From assembly GCF_002911695.1 (NCBI RefSeq), contig NZ_PQBS01000040.1, forward strand, positions 181,928-245,927: DNA of 64,000 nt. Direction: 5' to 3'. Shown here in pieces: positions 26,110 through 35,327 of this stretch. Each line of letters starts with the position of its first letter. Position 1 is the first letter of the stretch. The translations under genes were made by a program, and so were the position numbers. This DNA is from Gracilimonas amylolytica. Lineage in GTDB: Bacteria; Bacteroidota; Rhodothermia; Balneolales; Balneolaceae. The notes under the pieces are model-generated. The model worked only from the letters and a program-made list of their open reading frames with translations. It was not told where the DNA came from and searched no databases.

Positions 26110-27813
26110 TTAAGGTATATGGATATCCTTGAGCCGCATCTGCAGGGTGCGCCGGCCGTTCCAGTTGTTTTCTTCCAGCACATAGGCAATGTCAAACGGA
26201 TCACCGGTTCGTACCGATGGCAGATATTCGTGCATATTGAAACCGATGGTATCAAAGGAACCCGACTGCCCCTGTTTGATCTTCATTTTGAGGTGACCAT
26301 TCCCGACGATAGTGGGTTCACCAACTACGGTTACGCCTTTACTAACAAATATGGGACGAATGTTACCGGGACCAAAGGGCTCGAACTGACTCAACAGCTT
26401 CCAGAATTTCATGTCAACCTCAGTGAGATCAAGATCAGCATCAATAGTCAGCTCCGGCTCAAAGGAATTGTCGGAAAGATCACTGAAAGCCAGCTCGTTC
26501 ATGCGGCGCCGGAATTCTGTGAGGTTGTCCTCAGCAAGGGTCAAACCGGCTGCAAACTCATGACCGCCGAACTGCTCCAGCAGGTCATCGCACTTCTTGA
26601 TGGCGTTGTAAATATTAAAGCCTTTGATGCTTCGGGCTGATCCCTTGATCTTGCCATCCACATTACTAAGCATGATGGCCGGACGATGGTACAGATCCAC
26701 CAGGCGCGAGGCCACAATACCGATCACCCCAAGGTGCCAGTCTTCAGCATACAGCACAATGGTGGAAGTCTCCTCCATATCGAAATTCTGATCGATCTGC
26801 TTCATGGCTTCCTTCATCGTTTGGGAATCCGTATCGCGACGCCTCAGGTTTATGGATTCCAGTTCCTGTGCATGAGCCTTTGCCTCGGCTATTGTTTCTG
26901 AGATCATCAGTTTCACGGCAGTGCTGGCATCTCCCATACGGCCTGCTGCATTGATGCGCGGACCGATCGAAAACACGATCTTAGAAGTGTTTACCTCTTC
27001 CTTTTTTACTTTGATAAGATCAAGTAACGCCTGAATCCCAACCCGTGGGCTTTTCCGGATCATGTTCAATCCGGCTTTCATCAGCACGCGGTTCTCATCT
27101 ATGATAGGCACTATATCGGAGGCAATGGAGATGGCAACCAGATCCAGAAATTGAAAGGCGACCGATTTAGGTAATCCCAATTTCTTGATGGTGGCCTGAA
27201 TGAGTTTAAACCCTACACCGGCTCCCGACAATCCATCGAAAGGATACTCACAATCGGGGCGTTTGGGATCCAGAACAGCCACGGCATCGGGTATTCCATC
27301 TCCTACGGTATGATGATCACATATGATCAGGTCGATACCTTTTTCTTTGGCTTCCCGGGCTTCCTCAATGGCTGTAATGCCACAGTCAACGGATACGATC
27401 AGAGTGGCATTGACTTCTTCTGCGTATTTGATACCATCGGGATTGATTCCATATCCCTCCTTGAAGCGGTGAGGGATATAGTAATCGGCGTCCACACCGA
27501 ATTCCTTAAGAAAGGTGTAAACACAAGACGTAGCCGTAGTTCCGTCCACGTCGTAATCTCCATAAACGAGTACTTTCTCAGTGCGGCGAATGGCCAAGGC
27601 CAGCCGTTCTGCTCCTTCTTCCATATCCTTCATTAAAAAAGGATCGTGGAGGTTTTCTATCTTTGGCCTGAAAAAGTATTTTGCATCATCGTAAGTTTTT
27701 ATGCCGCGGATAGCCAGTAATTGGGCTATTTTGGCCGGAATTCCAAGCTGTTCCCCTAATGCAGAGGCAGTCTCTTCCTGTTCCGGCTGCGCGTACGTCC
27801 AGCGGAATGACAT
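26110..27813 (-). CDS. recJ: Single-stranded-DNA-specific exonuclease RecJ
   Basis: The DHH/DHHA1 layout is clear: VYGDYDVDGTTATSC (motif I), SVDCGIT (II), ICDHHTVGDGIPDAVAVLDP (III, DHH), FKLIQA, INAAGRMGDAS, and the DHHA1 signature EQFGGHEFAAGL near residue 415, followed by an OB-like C-terminal domain. RecJ is a 5'-3' ssDNA exonuclease in recombination and mismatch repair. Length (567) is normal. It is transcribed away from the leucine-dehydrogenase-type gene, separated by about 300 bp without other features. Confidence 0.95.
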   Translation of the reverse strand: MSFRWTYAQPEQEETASALGEQLGIPAKIAQLLAIRGIKTYDDAKYFFRPKIENLHDPFLMKDMEEGAERLALAIRRTEKVLVYGDYDVDGTTATSCVYTFLKEFGVDADYYIPHRFKEGYGINPDGIKYAEEVNATLIVSVDCGITAIEEAREAKEKGIDLIICDHHTVGDGIPDAVAVLDPKRPDCEYPFDGLSGAGVGFKLIQATIKKLGLPKSVAFQFLDLVAISIASDIVPIIDENRVLMKAGLNMIRKSPRVGIQALLDLIKVKKEEVNTSKIVFSIGPRINAAGRMGDASTAVKLMISETIAEAKAHAQELESINLRRRDTDSQTMKEAMKQIDQNFDMEETSTIVLYAEDWHLGVIGIVASRLVDLYHRPAIMLSNVDGKIKGSARSIKGFNIYNAIKKCDDLLEQFGGHEFAAGLTLAEDNLTEFRRRMNELAFSDLSDNSFEPELTIDADLDLTEVDMKFWKLLSQFEPFGPGNIRPIFVSKGVTVVGEPTIVGNGHLKMKIKQGQSGSFDTIGFNMHEYLPSVRTGDPFDIAYVLEENNWNGRRTLQMRLKDIHIP

Positions 27814-28123
27814 GATTGTTTTTTGCTTTATTTTTATTCATAGAGGCTGATCGGCGGTCAGGCCGGTACGCCAACGCTCATTGCGTTTTCATTGGTTATA
27901 TAAAATACTATTTACAGAGAGAAAATCAGCATACTTATCCGCTTTATTTTCAAATCTGCCCTCACAGGGGCGCTGCCTGTTATAACAACATTCACTTACA
28001 TCTTTTAGTATGAAATGAACCGGTTCAGATTGAGAATCATTAAATAAATGCTGACCTTTGGAAGCGTTTCCTCACAAAGATTACGCATACATATTTTTCA
28101 GTTTAACAACAGACCAAAAGACC

Positions 28124-29269
28124 TTGAATTACTCCAGCTCCAAATTTCCGATCTTTGATGAACTCTACAATAACGAACACGAACAGGTCGTCATTTGTTC
28201 AGATCCTGATACCGGCCTAAAGGCCATCATTGCCATTCACAACACGACCCTGGGGCCTTCTCTTGGCGGAACCCGCATGTGGAATTATGAGTCTGAAGAA
28301 GCCGCCCTGCGTGATGTTCTGCGTCTCTCCCGTGGCATGACTTACAAGTCAGCCATATCCGGACTTAACCTTGGCGGCGGTAAAGCCATCATCATCGGGG
28401 ATGCACGCACCGATAAAACGGAAGCTCTCTTTCGTGCCTTCGGACGTTTCGTAGATGGACTTGGTGGTCGCTATATCACCGCGGAAGATGTGGGCATGAC
28501 TGAAAAGGAAATGGAATGGATCTATTCCGAAACCAAGTATGTAACCGGAATTCCAAAAGCATTGGGTGGCAGCGGGAACCCATCTCCTGTAACCGCTTAT
28601 GGTGTATATATGGGTGTTAAGGCCTGTGCCAAAAAAGCCTACGGAAGTGATTCCCTCGAGGGTAAGAAGATCGCCCTGCAAGGTGCCGGAAATGTTGCTT
28701 CCTCGTTTGCACGCCACGCCGCAAAAGAAGGGGCAAAGTTATACATAAGTGATATTTATGAAGACAAAGCCAAAGCCCTGGTTGAAGAAGTGGGCGGCGA
28801 GCTGGTTAACAACCCTGATGACATCTACGGATTGGATGTAGACATATTCACACCATCTGCCTTAGGTGGGGTGATCAATGATGATACCTTGAAACAATTC
28901 AAATGTGATATCATTGCCGGTGCGGCCAACAACGTTCTGGATGAGGAAGATAAACATGGCCAAATGCTTCTGGATAAAGGGATCATCTATGCCCCTGATT
29001 ATGTGATCAATGCAGGTGGGATCATCAATATTGCCAGCGAACTGGAAGGATATGATGAAGAAAGAGCCCTGAACAATGCCGGTAATATCTACAACACCAT
29101 TACAGATATTCTGAGCTACTCAGAAGAACACGGCATTCCCGCTCACAAGGCATCAAATGCTCTGGCAGAAAAACGCATTGAAACAGTTGGTAAGATCAAG
29201 AATAAATATTCTTCCAATGCTCATGTTTCAGGACGTTTTGGAAGCATGTATAAACGTTTTATCGACTGA
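28124..29269 (+). CDS. Leucine-type amino acid dehydrogenase (Glu/Leu/Phe/Val dehydrogenase)
   Basis: The N-terminal domain has TTLGPSLGGTRMWNY and GLNLGGGKAIIIGD (catalytic Lys), followed by a Rossmann domain with ALQGAGNVASSFARHA and the C-terminal APDYVINAGGIINIASE. These match leucine/valine/phenylalanine dehydrogenases, which deaminate amino acids with NAD+. The frame opens at a TTG at 28058, but a second TTG at 28124 begins with NYSSSKFPIFDELYN and gives a normal length (381), so it is preferred; the true start is uncertain. A strong terminator follows. It is a catabolic counterpart to the glutamate dehydrogenase at 53 kb. Confidence 0.88.
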   Translation: MNYSSSKFPIFDELYNNEHEQVVICSDPDTGLKAIIAIHNTTLGPSLGGTRMWNYESEEAALRDVLRLSRGMTYKSAISGLNLGGGKAIIIGDARTDKTEALFRAFGRFVDGLGGRYITAEDVGMTEKEMEWIYSETKYVTGIPKALGGSGNPSPVTAYGVYMGVKACAKKAYGSDSLEGKKIALQGAGNVASSFARHAAKEGAKLYISDIYEDKAKALVEEVGGELVNNPDDIYGLDVDIFTPSALGGVINDDTLKQFKCDIIAGAANNVLDEEDKHGQMLLDKGIIYAPDYVINAGGIINIASELEGYDEERALNNAGNIYNTITDILSYSEEHGIPAHKASNALAEKRIETVGKIKNKYSSNAHVSGRFGSMYKRFID

Positions 29270-29305
29270 TCGATCGACTGATAGAAACAAGATAATTCAT
29301 TCGCA

Positions 29306-29336
29306 GGCACTTCATCTTCATGAAGTGCCTTTTTTA
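29306..29336 (+). terminator. Rho-independent terminator
   Basis: AGGCACTTCAT-cttc-ATGAAGTGCCT followed by TTTTT, 36 bp after the dehydrogenase stop. Confidence 0.92.
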
Positions 29337-29740
29337 TTGGGTTTATCTTTATATGTGGCACTAAAACACTCATCTGACCCTTATTTAAATGCGAATATCA
29401 GCTCGGTACAAACAGTGCTGTTTATACACCTTGAAGCGCCATATCGCAGAACATGAATCCCTGTGCCGATAGGCAGTCCCGAGATCTAATTGTTTTCCGG
29501 AAATCGACATCTGATTTTATGACTATACATGGATTCCCGCCTTCGCGGGAATGACTACAATTAATTTTTGCTTTAACAATACCTGGTCAATTTTGTCGAC
29601 ACCCTTCAATTAAATATGCAACAGAAATAGACGACCCTTATCCCGCGGATAGAATAATACATTCACTTTGTAATGTAGATTCGTCATAAATAGCGGTATT
29701 TTCAGGGATCATAATTTTCTGAATTTCATCGTACATCTCA
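29337..29740. other. Non-coding spacer with a REP-like hairpin
   Basis: No gene is seen. It holds ATTCCCGC-cttc-GCGGGAAT at 29533-29552, a REP-like unit whose core partly recurs at about 62712-62732 (ACCCGCCTTCGCGG). Confidence 0.45.
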
Positions 29741-30970
29741 TTGAGTTACCTCACCTTTGTTTTAAAAGAGAGAAAAGTCCTGAGCTTTGGACTTTCATTT
29801 ACCTTTTTTTCGAGCTTTGGTCAGACTTTCCTGATCTCACTGTTCGTGCCCTATTTTTTGACGGACTTTGATCTTTCAAATGCGGCTTTTGGTTCTATTT
29901 ATTCGGCAGCCACTCTTGCCAGTGCCTCCATCCTTCCATTTCTGGGAAAATGGATCGATGTATTACCCATTGGTAAATACAGCTTATATGTGGCAACCGG
30001 CTTATTGGTAGCCGCACTCACGATGGCCTTTTCATGGCACATTGGTTTTCTTTTTGCAGGAATCCTTTTGCTTCGCTTATCCGGTCAGGGTTTGAGTGGT
30101 CATACTGCCGAAACTGCTATGGCTCGTTATTTCACTCTGCAGCGCGGTAAAGCTTTAAGTATTTCCAGCCTGGGATATCCAATTGGTGAGGGCATTTTAC
30201 CCGTAGCAATTGCAGCTATATTAGCTGTTAGCAGCTGGCGAACCACATGGGGAATCATTGCTGCACTCATCGCTTTGGTCTTTATTCCATTCATCCTGTA
30301 TGTCTTAAAGCAAACTGATATCGAGCAATCCAATCAAAAATTTAAAAGAAAGGAAGAGGATATAGACTCCGATTCAGAGTCAGGCTCATATTTTCAGATC
30401 ATCAACGACCGAAATTTCTGGCTTATCCTACCGGCGATTCTGATTCCGCCTTTCTGGGCAACGGCCTTATTCCTGTATAAGGTTTCCATTGCCGAACAAC
30501 TTGGGTGGACCGCAGCCATTATTGCATCTGCATTTATATTCTTTGCTGTGGCACGGATCATTAGTTCGCTTGGCATAGGCCCGGTCATTGACAAAATGAG
30601 TGCCATTAAGATCTTCCCATTCTACATACTGCCCTTTGGGGCGGGAGTCATGGTAGCCTATTTTCACCCCGGCGTATGGTCTGCTTTTTTATATATGGCC
30701 CTGGTTGGCATGACGCTTGGCTTTGGCAGCACCACCAAATCAGCTCTTTATGCTGAGTTGTACGGTGAAGATATGATCGGAACCGTTCGTTCTTTATTCG
30801 CAGCCATCATGGTATTCAGTACCGCACTTAGCCCTTTTTTAATGGGATGGATGCTGGATAACCATATAGCCATGGAAAGCATACTACTGATGGCTGCCAC
30901 AACTGTGGTTTTTGGAGTGATTCTGGCTCTTATCGGGTTGAAGGATACAGAACCACATACTGCACAGTGA
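29741..30970 (+). CDS. MFS transporter
   Basis: Twelve hydrophobic segments over 409 residues, with an acidic central loop (KRKEEDIDSDSESGS, about 200-220) between helices 6 and 7. The loop 2-3 signature is weak (GKWIDVLPIGKYS) and the fourth helix has RLSGQGLSGHTAETAMARYF, as in nitrate/monocarboxylate-like MFS proteins, so the substrate is open. The frame starts with TTG and no in-frame ATG precedes helix 1. The gene is followed 122 bp later by hslO. Confidence 0.85.
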   Translation: MSYLTFVLKERKVLSFGLSFTFFSSFGQTFLISLFVPYFLTDFDLSNAAFGSIYSAATLASASILPFLGKWIDVLPIGKYSLYVATGLLVAALTMAFSWHIGFLFAGILLLRLSGQGLSGHTAETAMARYFTLQRGKALSISSLGYPIGEGILPVAIAAILAVSSWRTTWGIIAALIALVFIPFILYVLKQTDIEQSNQKFKRKEEDIDSDSESGSYFQIINDRNFWLILPAILIPPFWATALFLYKVSIAEQLGWTAAIIASAFIFFAVARIISSLGIGPVIDKMSAIKIFPFYILPFGAGVMVAYFHPGVWSAFLYMALVGMTLGFGSTTKSALYAELYGEDMIGTVRSLFAAIMVFSTALSPFLMGWMLDNHIAMESILLMAATTVVFGVILALIGLKDTEPHTAQ

Positions 30971-31092
30971 GGGTTGTTGGACAAACCGGGGCATCAGTTA
31001 TATCTATAGATGCCTGCCCAATAAAATCCAATATTCTGCGTATCTTTGTGACTTATTAATTTTTTGAAAAAAGAGATCCTGTTAGTACTCCT

Positions 31093-31995
31093 ATGAACAT
31101 TGACGAATATAATTTCAAAGACCGACTTATCAAGGGAATGACCACCGATGGTCATTTTAAAATTTCTGTTGTTAAGACTACCGAAGTTGTAAAGACGGCT
31201 AAAGACAATCATTCTCTATCTCTGTTAAATACTGTGGTGCTTGGCAAAGCACTGACAGCCACCATGCTTCTGGCCTCCGAACTTAAGGGAGAGGAACGCA
31301 TTCAGCTTCGAATGGATGGAGATGGCCCTATTGGCTTTCTGGTTGCTGAAGCCAATCAGGTGGGTGAGATCCGTGGTTATGTTAAGAATCCGGTGGCAGA
31401 ACTCGATTACTCCAACCCTGATGTTCAACTCGGAGATGGCATCGGGCTCGGCATTCTGACGTTCTCGAAGATCTTATACAACGAAGCGGAACCCAGAACC
31501 AGCAGCATTGAGATCGTAAGTGGAGACATCACCAGTGATGTGGCTCATTATCTGGCTCAATCCGAGCAAATCCCATCGGCCTTACTTCTGGATGTTGGTA
31601 TTGATGAAGAAGGTCAGGTAACCCATGCGGGGGGACTTATGATCCAGCGCATGCCGGGTGCTCCTGACGGGCAGATCGATATGCTGCAGGAACGTCTCGG
31701 CTCATTTCCACCGATTGATGAACTCCTGAGTGATGGTCAATATATTGATGAGATCATGACCAAGGCTGTATCTCCGCTTAAAGTAAAAGAACTCAACCGA
31801 CAGCCGGTCGATTTCTTTTGCCGCTGTACGCGTAAGCGGTTCAAAAATGCGCTTTCCATGCTAAGTCTTGATGACCTGAAGGATATGGAAGGCGAAGGGC
31901 AGGAAGTAGTCTGCCAATATTGTAATAAAAAAGAGACCATCAGTAAGGAAGAGGTTGAGCAGATCATTTTAGAGGCTCAGGCCAAAATGAATTGA
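31093..31995 (+). CDS. hslO: Hsp33 redox-regulated chaperone
   Basis: The 300-residue protein starts with the Hsp33 N-domain (VVLGKALTATMLLASELKG, DGPIGFLVAEAN) and ends with the redox switch: FFCRCTRKRF (CxC) and VVCQYCNKKE (CxxC), which bind zinc when reduced. Under oxidative stress such proteins lose zinc, unfold in part and act as holdases. It sits directly upstream of the NDH-2 gene (58 bp), a plausible link between respiration and redox stress. Confidence 0.95.
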   Translation: MNIDEYNFKDRLIKGMTTDGHFKISVVKTTEVVKTAKDNHSLSLLNTVVLGKALTATMLLASELKGEERIQLRMDGDGPIGFLVAEANQVGEIRGYVKNPVAELDYSNPDVQLGDGIGLGILTFSKILYNEAEPRTSSIEIVSGDITSDVAHYLAQSEQIPSALLLDVGIDEEGQVTHAGGLMIQRMPGAPDGQIDMLQERLGSFPPIDELLSDGQYIDEIMTKAVSPLKVKELNRQPVDFFCRCTRKRFKNALSMLSLDDLKDMEGEGQEVVCQYCNKKETISKEEVEQIILEAQAKMN

Positions 31996-32053
31996 CCGCA
32001 CACTAAATTAAATGCTTCGCTGCCTTGTTTTAGCCCATAAATAACTAAAGGAC

Positions 32054-33304
32054 ATGAGTAAAAACGTAGTCATTGTAGGCGGAGGATTTGCCGGTATCTC
32101 AGCGGCCCAAAAGCTGTCATCTTCTGATGTAAACATCACCATTATTGACAAGACCAACCACCACCTGTTTCAGCCTTTGCTGTATCAGGTGGCTACTGCA
32201 GCTTTGTCACCCGGTGATATCGCCATGCCGATACGAGCCATATTCAGAAGGCAAAAAAATGTTGAGGTTGTGCTCGGTGAAGTCACCAATATTGACAAAG
32301 AACAACAATCGGTTCAACTTAAAAACGGGCATAGCTATCCTTTTGATTATCTACTCCTCGCTCCCGGGGCTCAATACAATTACTTCGGCAATGATGAATG
32401 GGAAAAACATGCACCGGGCTTAAAATCCATCTCCGATGCCCTCGATATAAGAGAGCGCATTTTACTTTCACTGGAACAGGCTGAACAGATCACCGATCCC
32501 AAAGAACGACAGCCTTACCTTACCTATGTGGTGATCGGGGGTGGCCCAACCGGGGTTGAAATGGCTGGCTCTATCGCAGAGATCGCCAAGCGCAGTATGA
32601 TGCGTGACTTTAGAAACATCAAACCCGATGAAACCAAGATCTACCTGGTTGAGGCTGCTGATGGCATCCTGAATGCTTTTGAGGAACCGCTGTCTAAAAA
32701 AGGGCAGAAAACCCTTGAGGATATGGGAGTGGAAGTTTTATTGAATACCCCGGTCAAGGATATAAGGGAAAATGGCGTTCAGGTTGATGGTCATTTTATT
32801 GAAACTCCAAACATTGTGTGGGGGGCCGGTGTCGTTGCATCCCCACTGATCAAACAGCTCAAGGTTGAAACTGACAGGATCGGCCGGGCAATCGTGAACT
32901 CTGACCTTTCGATCGGGGATCACTCCAATATTTTTGTAGCCGGAGATGCCGCTCATGCCAAAGATAAACAGGGGAACCCCCTGCCCGGATTAGCACCCGT
33001 AGCCCTTCAGCAAGGCAAATACCTTGGCGAACTAATCAAAAATGAGCTCAGGGGAAGATCACGCAAAGATTTTGAATATGTCGATAAAGGAACTATGGCC
33101 ACAATCGGACGAGCCAAAGCTGTGGCAGACGTTCGGGGATTTAAATTCAGTGGTTTCTTTGCATGGATGCTTTGGGGACTCATCCACATCTTCTTCCTGA
33201 TCGGATTTCGCAACAGATTTAGAGTATTCGCCGAATGGATCTGGCATTATGTGACCTTCAAGCGTGGCGTTAGGCTGATCGCCAAGAAAGATGAAGAGTC
33301 ATAA
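32054..33304 (+). CDS. ndh: Type II NADH dehydrogenase (NAD(P)/FAD-dependent oxidoreductase)
   Basis: Two dinucleotide-binding motifs are clear, VIVGGGFAGISAAQ at the N-terminus and YVVIGGGPTGVEMAGS around residue 165. HHLFQPLLYQVATAALSPGDIA and the late VAGDAAH and PVALQQGKYLG are NDH-2 signatures. A hydrophobic, basic C-terminus (FFAWMLWGLIHIFFLIGF) would anchor it to the membrane. It should pass electrons from NADH to quinone without pumping protons. Length 416 is normal. Confidence 0.92.
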   Translation: MSKNVVIVGGGFAGISAAQKLSSSDVNITIIDKTNHHLFQPLLYQVATAALSPGDIAMPIRAIFRRQKNVEVVLGEVTNIDKEQQSVQLKNGHSYPFDYLLLAPGAQYNYFGNDEWEKHAPGLKSISDALDIRERILLSLEQAEQITDPKERQPYLTYVVIGGGPTGVEMAGSIAEIAKRSMMRDFRNIKPDETKIYLVEAADGILNAFEEPLSKKGQKTLEDMGVEVLLNTPVKDIRENGVQVDGHFIETPNIVWGAGVVASPLIKQLKVETDRIGRAIVNSDLSIGDHSNIFVAGDAAHAKDKQGNPLPGLAPVALQQGKYLGELIKNELRGRSRKDFEYVDKGTMATIGRAKAVADVRGFKFSGFFAWMLWGLIHIFFLIGFRNRFRVFAEWIWHYVTFKRGVRLIAKKDEES

Positions 33305-33339
33305 ATAGAGACCATTTTTTTCAGCCGCTCGCTCCTTAA

Positions 33340-33377
33340 TTGAGTAAAAGCCCCAAACGATGTATATTACATACATC
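33340..33377 (+). promoter_or_regulatory. vapB promoter with overlapping palindromic operator
   Basis: TTGAGT (33340-33345) and TATATT (33363-33368) are 17 bp apart. The palindrome GATGTAT-attac-ATACATC (33359-33377) covers the -10 box, as expected for autorepression by an RHH antitoxin-toxin complex. GGAGAG then lies before the ATG at 33394. Confidence 0.65.
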
Positions 33378-33393
33378 ATATTTGGAGAGAACG

Positions 33394-33651
33394 ATGAAAC
33401 GAACACAGATCTACCTTACCGAAGAAGAGAAGAAGGCCATTGAAAAGCTATCCGATGAGCGTGGTACGACCCAAAGCAATATCATTCGTGAGGCGATTGA
33501 TGAATATGTGGCCAGGGAAAAAGAAAAGCCCAGGAAAAAATCCATCATGGATTTTGCAGGCATCTGGAAGGATAAAAAAGATCTTCCTGATATTGACGAG
33601 CTTAGAGATGAATGGGAAGAACGGTTAGATCAAATTTACAATGATCGTTGA
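33394..33651 (+). CDS. Ribbon-helix-helix (CopG-type) antitoxin
   Basis: From the ATG at 33394 (preceded by GGAGAG) the 85-residue protein begins with an RHH DNA-binding domain, KRTQIYLTEEEKKAIEKLS, then TTQSNIIREAIDEYVA, and a charged, probably disordered tail that would wrap the toxin (FAGIWKDKKDLPDIDELRDE). It overlaps the PIN toxin gene by 11 bp. The longer frame from 33340 runs through the promoter and is not used. Confidence 0.88.
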   Translation: MKRTQIYLTEEEKKAIEKLSDERGTTQSNIIREAIDEYVAREKEKPRKKSIMDFAGIWKDKKDLPDIDELRDEWEERLDQIYNDR

Positions 33652-34009
33652 TTCAAACATTCTTATCGACTTTTTAAAAGGAAAGCCAGAAGCTTCTGAG
33701 TTCATCAGTCAGTTTGATCCAATTCTCACTTCTGTAGTGGTTGTTTCAGAACTTTATGCAGGAATAATCTCCAAAAATGAACTTCGGGAATTAATGGCTT
33801 TTATTGAACAATCTGTTAAACAAATTCCGATCTCAGAAGAAATTGCAAAAGAAGCCGGCCTCTTAAGAATGAAATATGGTAAAAGTCACGGATTACGATT
33901 ACCGGATGCATTTATAGCTGCAACAGCTATTGTAAATAATATTCCTGTAGCCTCTCTCGACAAAAAGCATTTCTCTGTCTTGACCGATGATCTGGTTGTA
34001 CCCTACTGA
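33641..34009 (+). CDS. PIN-domain toxin, VapC-type ribonuclease
   Basis: The 122-residue protein begins MIVDSNILIDFLKG and contains VVVSELYAGI, the acidic pair region GLRLPDAFIAATA and late VASLDKKHF, giving the PIN acidic residues D4, E38, D88 and D106. PIN toxins are Mg-dependent RNases that usually cut tRNA or rRNA. With the overlapping RHH gene it forms a compact type II toxin-antitoxin operon. All expected acidic residues are intact, so the toxin is probably functional. Confidence 0.9.
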   Translation: MIVDSNILIDFLKGKPEASEFISQFDPILTSVVVVSELYAGIISKNELRELMAFIEQSVKQIPISEEIAKEAGLLRMKYGKSHGLRLPDAFIAATAIVNNIPVASLDKKHFSVLTDDLVVPY

Positions 34010-34080
34010 TCTCACACAAACATTAGGTCAGCGAGGATCTACATCAACTGCGTCATCTTTGTTCCTGAAAAGCTTATTGA

Positions 34081-34518
34081 TCAAATGGCGAAGGAAGTCC
34101 CACACCCACAATTTTCTGTGGCATTCGGGTTGTCAAAAGTGAAACCGCGGGCATCCAGGCCGTCGGGATAATCGATCTGCATCCCTTCCAGATACATAAG
34201 ATGCTTTTCAGCTACAATGATCTCGACCCCGAAGCTTTCAAATACTTTGTCCTCATCTGTACGGTGGTCTAACCCAAGCTTATAGCTTAAACCGGAACAG
34301 CCCCCTCCATCCACGGCAACCCTAAGGTAAATGTCATCGCTCATTCCTTCTTCACTCTTGATCTTTTGCACCTGTCTGGCGGCTCTTTCAGTGAGTGAAA
34401 CAGGCTCTCCTGTCAGGTGTTCTTTTTCAAAGGGATTCTCTGAGACAGCTGTATCTTCCCCATCCTCATCAATCAGGGAGGCGATCACATCATCTAAATT
34501 CTCGTCTTGCATACTCAT
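34081..34518 (-). CDS. A-type Fe-S cluster carrier (IscA/SufA/ErpA family) with N-terminal extension
   Basis: The core (from about residue 38) has LTERAARQVQKI, VAVDGGGCSGLSYKL and the C-terminal NCGCGTSFAI, giving the three conserved cysteines (GGCSG, CGCG) used to hold an Fe-S cluster. The first 37 residues are acidic (DDVIASLIDEDGEDTAVSE) and are not part of the family core. The protein should deliver Fe-S clusters to apo-enzymes; lipoyl synthase (lipA), encoded nearby, is a possible client by inference only. Confidence 0.9.
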   Translation of the reverse strand: MSMQDENLDDVIASLIDEDGEDTAVSENPFEKEHLTGEPVSLTERAARQVQKIKSEEGMSDDIYLRVAVDGGGCSGLSYKLGLDHRTDEDKVFESFGVEIIVAEKHLMYLEGMQIDYPDGLDARGFTFDNPNATENCGCGTSFAI

Positions 34519-34548
34519 AGGAACTACACTATTTGGAATGAGTCAAAA

Positions 34549-35247
34549 TTACGAAGTTTTATGGGAAAAAGTGTAATGCGTTACTCCATCCTTTTCAAAC
34601 AGATCAAGTACGCCGGCACTCACCAGGTTGACCAATATTTTAGCTGCACGATAGGTTGTTACACTGATCAGCAGCGAGAACCTCTTAACCGTGATATCCC
34701 CGTATTCATTCAGAAACCTGAACAACTGTTGCTCATTTTCACCATACTCAAAGGTGACCCCTTCTGATGAGGCGTTTTGTTTGAGCACTTCAACATACTC
34801 ATCACTGGCAACCACACTTTCATGGTCCACCCTTACATACACCTGCCTGTACTTTTCCCCTTTAACATAGATCGGTTTTTTTTCGGCTTCGGGCACTTTG
34901 ACCAGCAATACATCTCTTTCCCCGATATTCACCAGTTCGATCCTGATATCCACTTCCGGGATACACACTTCCCTAGCTGCCTGATTGAGCCAGAATTCCT
35001 CCTCATGATAGCTTTCCACACCAATGATCTCACCATTATCTTCAACCCCGATCAAAATGGTTCCTCCTTTGGTATTGGATAATGCAGCAATTTCCCTGGC
35101 GATCTTTTCCGGTGAGGCGACACTATGTTTGAATTCCAAAAAGCTGCTTTCTCCGGTCTGTACAAGGTTCTTCAAATCATTCCGCGTAAGCTTTGAAAGC
35201 TCCACAGAATTGGAGTACTGCATGTAAAATTCAAATTCATCTTCCAT
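34549..35247 (-). CDS. AlbA_2 (Schlafen-like) domain protein with C-terminal winged helix
   Basis: The N-terminal 150 residues match the AlbA_2 / divergent-AAA domain: ESSFLEFKHSVASPEKI, ALSNTKGGTILIGVEDNGEI and KYRQVYVRVDHESVVAS. The C-terminal third (FLNEYGDITVKRFSLLI, TYRAAKILVNLVSAGVL) looks like a winged helix. AlbA_2 proteins are putative nucleic-acid binding regulators, some linked to defence, but no partner nuclease or ATPase is beside it. Function is unknown. Confidence 0.75.
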   Translation of the reverse strand: MEDEFEFYMQYSNSVELSKLTRNDLKNLVQTGESSFLEFKHSVASPEKIAREIAALSNTKGGTILIGVEDNGEIIGVESYHEEEFWLNQAAREVCIPEVDIRIELVNIGERDVLLVKVPEAEKKPIYVKGEKYRQVYVRVDHESVVASDEYVEVLKQNASSEGVTFEYGENEQQLFRFLNEYGDITVKRFSLLISVTTYRAAKILVNLVSAGVLDLFEKDGVTHYTFSHKTS

Positions 35248-35255
35248 CGTAAGCA

Positions 35256-35325
35256 GGGTTTCGAGTTACGCGTTACGAGTTACAGGACCCATTTTGTGAA
35301 ACCTGTAACTCGTAACACGAAACCC
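35256..35325. repeat. Long-stem hairpin at the gpsA 3' end
   Basis: GGGTTTCG...GTTACGAGTTACAGG pairs with CCTGTAACTCGTAAC...CGAAACCC over at least 23 bp. The left arm holds an extra internal copy of GTTACG. It lies 2 bp after the gpsA stop with no U-tract. Confidence 0.65.
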
Positions 35326-35327
35326 AA

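Noticed and set aside
29157..29456. Plus-strand ORF of 99 codons overlapping the dehydrogenase end
   Set aside because: It overlaps the real gene in another frame and runs across its terminator.
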